The notes beneath the pieces are model-generated. The model made no database searches. It was not told the DNA's origin and saw only the letters and a program-made list of their open reading frames with translations. Both the position numbers and the translations under genes were made by a program. DNA of 5,961 nucleotides from NCBI GenBank assembly GCA_030590585.1, contig JAUUYD010000162.1, positions 1 through 5,961 of the forward strand. The letters run 5' to 3'. Source of the stretch: Spirochaeta sp. GTDB taxonomy: Bacteria; Spirochaetota; Spirochaetia; Spirochaetales_E; Spirochaetaceae_B. Shown here in pieces: positions 4,114-5,961 of this stretch. The stretch's first letter is position 1. Each line of letters begins with the position of its first letter.

Positions 4114-5961
4114 TATCATTGTTCCTGAATCCCGTATTTTCCGCATCGGCCGTGAGTGTTACATCGTATATCTCGGTAAAGAACGTGATGACATTCGTCC
4201 TTTTTTACGAATCGGCAATACCCGGGATATTCCCGATGAAGTGCACGATGTATTGTCCACCACTGTAGTAACCGATGATCATGTGGGGAATCCGTTGGTT
4301 GAAATCCTGATGGCCCCCAAGTTTCACGGCCGCTATCTGGGTGATACCAGTGTTGTCGCGACAATTCGCCGATTCTTTAAAAGCTTCGATCTGCCTACCG
4401 ATGATGTTACCGATTACAGAAAAGTCAAAGACGGTGAACGCCGGCATATGATCTGGTTTTATTCAAGCGGTAATATTCATCTTCGATATGACGATCAGAT
4501 TATTTTTGATCTGGATAAACGGGAAAAGGAAGATCGGCACTTTGTCCGTCTTTACGAAGAGGCCAAAAGTGAGTTCCTCAGAAACCCCCTCAGATACATT
4601 CGCCAGGACTTTTCGGGTCAGGGAGTGGTTCTTTCAAAAGGAAACTCATTCTGGTATGAGGCCGGGGAGTTTCTTTCATTTGCCGCGCATCCGGGTTTTG
4701 TCGCCAGGCTGATGGGAAACGGCGTCGATCCTGATTTTATCAGCGCCTCAGCTTACAATCTTACTTCAGACTTGATGGACTCCCACGATGCGGCAGTATA
4801 CATAGGTTTTGTCAAACGAATGCGGCAGCGGCGAAAACAACTCCGGGTAATTACATCCAGTCCTGAACTGCAGAGAAAACTGAAACTGCTTTTTCCTGAG
4901 AGGGGTGATGTTCCCGCAACCCTTGATGTCACTGATGTCTCCGGTAAAAGAAAAGCTACATTCCGTGACTCTATCGTCAGTCATAAAGAGGATCACTGGC
5001 TTCTGCATCGTGCCGGTCTTCCAGAACTGGCATTCGGGGCAGATTTGGAGAATGGTATCTCCATTGATATGGATAACAGCCGTATCCGTATCAATTCCGA
5101 ATCGGCTCATGTTATTTTCTCTCCTCCCGATGGTTTCCCTATTGAGTTCATCGGTCATGATGCTCCTGTTCATCAGTTGGTTGATAAATATGTGGGCTAC
5201 ACCCTCACCAATGTAAAAGATCATCTCTCAAACAGCGAAGTTACGGCTGTTACTGCATTGGAGAGGTATCTGAAGATGTTCAGGGATGACATCGCGGCAA
5301 AGAAAACCTCAATCAGCCCGCTGCTGAAACAGAACGGCGGAAATGTCAGGGATGCCCTGCGCCGCTGTAATCCGATTGACGGCGGACCATCCTGGTTTTT
5401 CTACTCCAACGTTCTTACCGTCATTGAGATTTTGAAAAATCAATTGGGGGATGAACATGGGCTTGTTAAAAGTGCCGAACAGGTGGCCGGAGCTGTAGGA
5501 GTTCTCTTGAATCGACTCCCGTCACCGGACCCGATTCTTCCATTCTGGGGCGATTTGTATCTGGGAGATGTGCCGTGCCTTCTTTGGCGTTCCTCCAAAA
5601 GGGGATTTGTTCCCGCAGATATTACAGCGGCCCATGAGACAAATGATCGTATTGTCGAAATTGCCAGCCTGGATCAGGATCCATGGGATGAAGATCTGGC
5701 ACGATTACTCAGACTGATCAGCAGCCTGGGCCAGGGGGGGCAGGGACCGCTAAACGCTGAACAGCTGGCGATACTTTCCGAGGCGGAGACAGTTAAGGAT
5801 AAACCCGCGGCTGAGAAAAAAGCCGGTATCTCAGACTCGGATAAAGCAGTAATAGCCGCTGCACGGGAGAAACCGGTTCTTCCCGCAACCATCACATCAG
5901 CTGATAAGGGGAAAAAACCTGCTGAAGGTAAGCGGAAATGGCCATGGATTCTACTGGTTCT
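4106..5961 (+). CDS. Large unrecognised protein with soluble N-terminal region, charged linker and start of a membrane segment (3' end outside window)
   Basis: The frame is open from the ATG at 4106 to the window end: 618 codons and two further bases. The start is fixed by an in-frame TAG at 4097 and by AAGGA at 4092-4096, 9 bases upstream. I recognise no family. Residues 1-545 look like mixed alpha/beta soluble sequence without a signal peptide, so they are probably cytoplasmic; notable stretches are FRIGRECYIVYLG (12-24), RHMIWFYSSGNIHLRYDDQI (113-132), NGGNVRDALRRCNPIDGGP (410-428) and LPFWGDLYLGDVPCLLW (478-494). Residues 546-610 are rich in Ala, Lys, Glu and Pro, like a flexible linker. 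Residues 611-618 (KWPWILLV) after basic residues look like the start of a transmembrane helix, so another domain may follow on the other side of the membrane. A G7 run at 5734-5740 lies at the linker boundary. It may be co-transcribed with the TPR gene (89-base gap). Confidence 0.85.
   Translation, partial: MSDIIVPESRIFRIGRECYIVYLGKERDDIRPFLRIGNTRDIPDEVHDVLSTTVVTDDHVGNPLVEILMAPKFHGRYLGDTSVVATIRRFFKSFDLPTDDVTDYRKVKDGERRHMIWFYSSGNIHLRYDDQIIFDLDKREKEDRHFVRLYEEAKSEFLRNPLRYIRQDFSGQGVVLSKGNSFWYEAGEFLSFAAHPGFVARLMGNGVDPDFISASAYNLTSDLMDSHDAAVYIGFVKRMRQRRKQLRVITSSPELQRKLKLLFPERGDVPATLDVTDVSGKRKATFRDSIVSHKEDHWLLHRAGLPELAFGADLENGISIDMDNSRIRINSESAHVIFSPPDGFPIEFIGHDAPVHQLVDKYVGYTLTNVKDHLSNSEVTAVTALERYLKMFRDDIAAKKTSISPLLKQNGGNVRDALRRCNPIDGGPSWFFYSNVLTVIEILKNQLGDEHGLVKSAEQVAGAVGVLLNRLPSPDPILPFWGDLYLGDVPCLLWRSSKRGFVPADITAAHETNDRIVEIASLDQDPWDEDLARLLRLISSLGQGGQGPLNAEQLAILSEAETVKDKPAAEKKAGISDSDKAVIAAAREKPVLPATITSADKGKKPAEGKRKWPWILLV

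Noticed and set aside
4020..4268. An 82-codon + strand frame running from the gap into the large gene
   Set aside because: It has no ribosome site at its start and is out of frame with the well-supported coding sequence beginning at 4106.
4766..5224. A 152-codon minus-strand frame opposite the large gene
   Set aside because: It is a shadow of the long + strand frame, which has a defined start, ribosome site and protein-like composition throughout.

Overview
The window suggests a free-living or environmental spirochaete of moderate GC content, at moderate confidence. The grounds are the pairing of fmt with a stand-alone PASTA-repeat protein, and a TPR protein that resembles the LA2681-like family named after a Leptospira protein. 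Nothing in the window proves the phylum. I see no rRNA, tRNA, CRISPR array, intact insertion sequence or phage gene.

Layout. Bases 1-384 hold the 3' end of fmt (methionyl-tRNA formyltransferase, + strand). It overlaps by 11 bases a gene for a single-pass membrane protein with three PASTA-like repeats (374-1510, +). Facing it, with only 12 bases between stop codons, is a gene for an M15/VanY-type D,D-carboxypeptidase lipoprotein (1523-2356, -). A likely terminator for the fmt-PASTA operon lies inside the 3' end of that convergent gene. A divergent intergenic region (2357-2522) follows, containing an unusually good 21-base inverted repeat with an 81-base spacer. Then comes a TPR protein with a LA2681-like HEPN-type C-terminal region (2523-4016, +) and a 89-base gap with a promoter-like sequence and a possible 18-codon leader ORF. 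The last gene is a large protein I do not recognise (4106 to beyond the window end, +), which appears to have a soluble N-terminal region of about 550 residues, a charged linker and the start of a membrane segment.

How the genes may work together. The first block is initiator tRNA formylation plus envelope/peptidoglycan functions (PASTA repeats, D-Ala carboxypeptidase). The second block, the TPR/HEPN protein and the large protein, lies in the same direction and may be co-transcribed, but a good promoter-like sequence separates them, so a joint function is only an inference. The most unusual items are the intergenic inverted repeat, the HEPN-like protein whose expected catalytic histidine is a tyrosine and which carries an added cysteine cluster, the leader ORF, and the unrecognised large gene.
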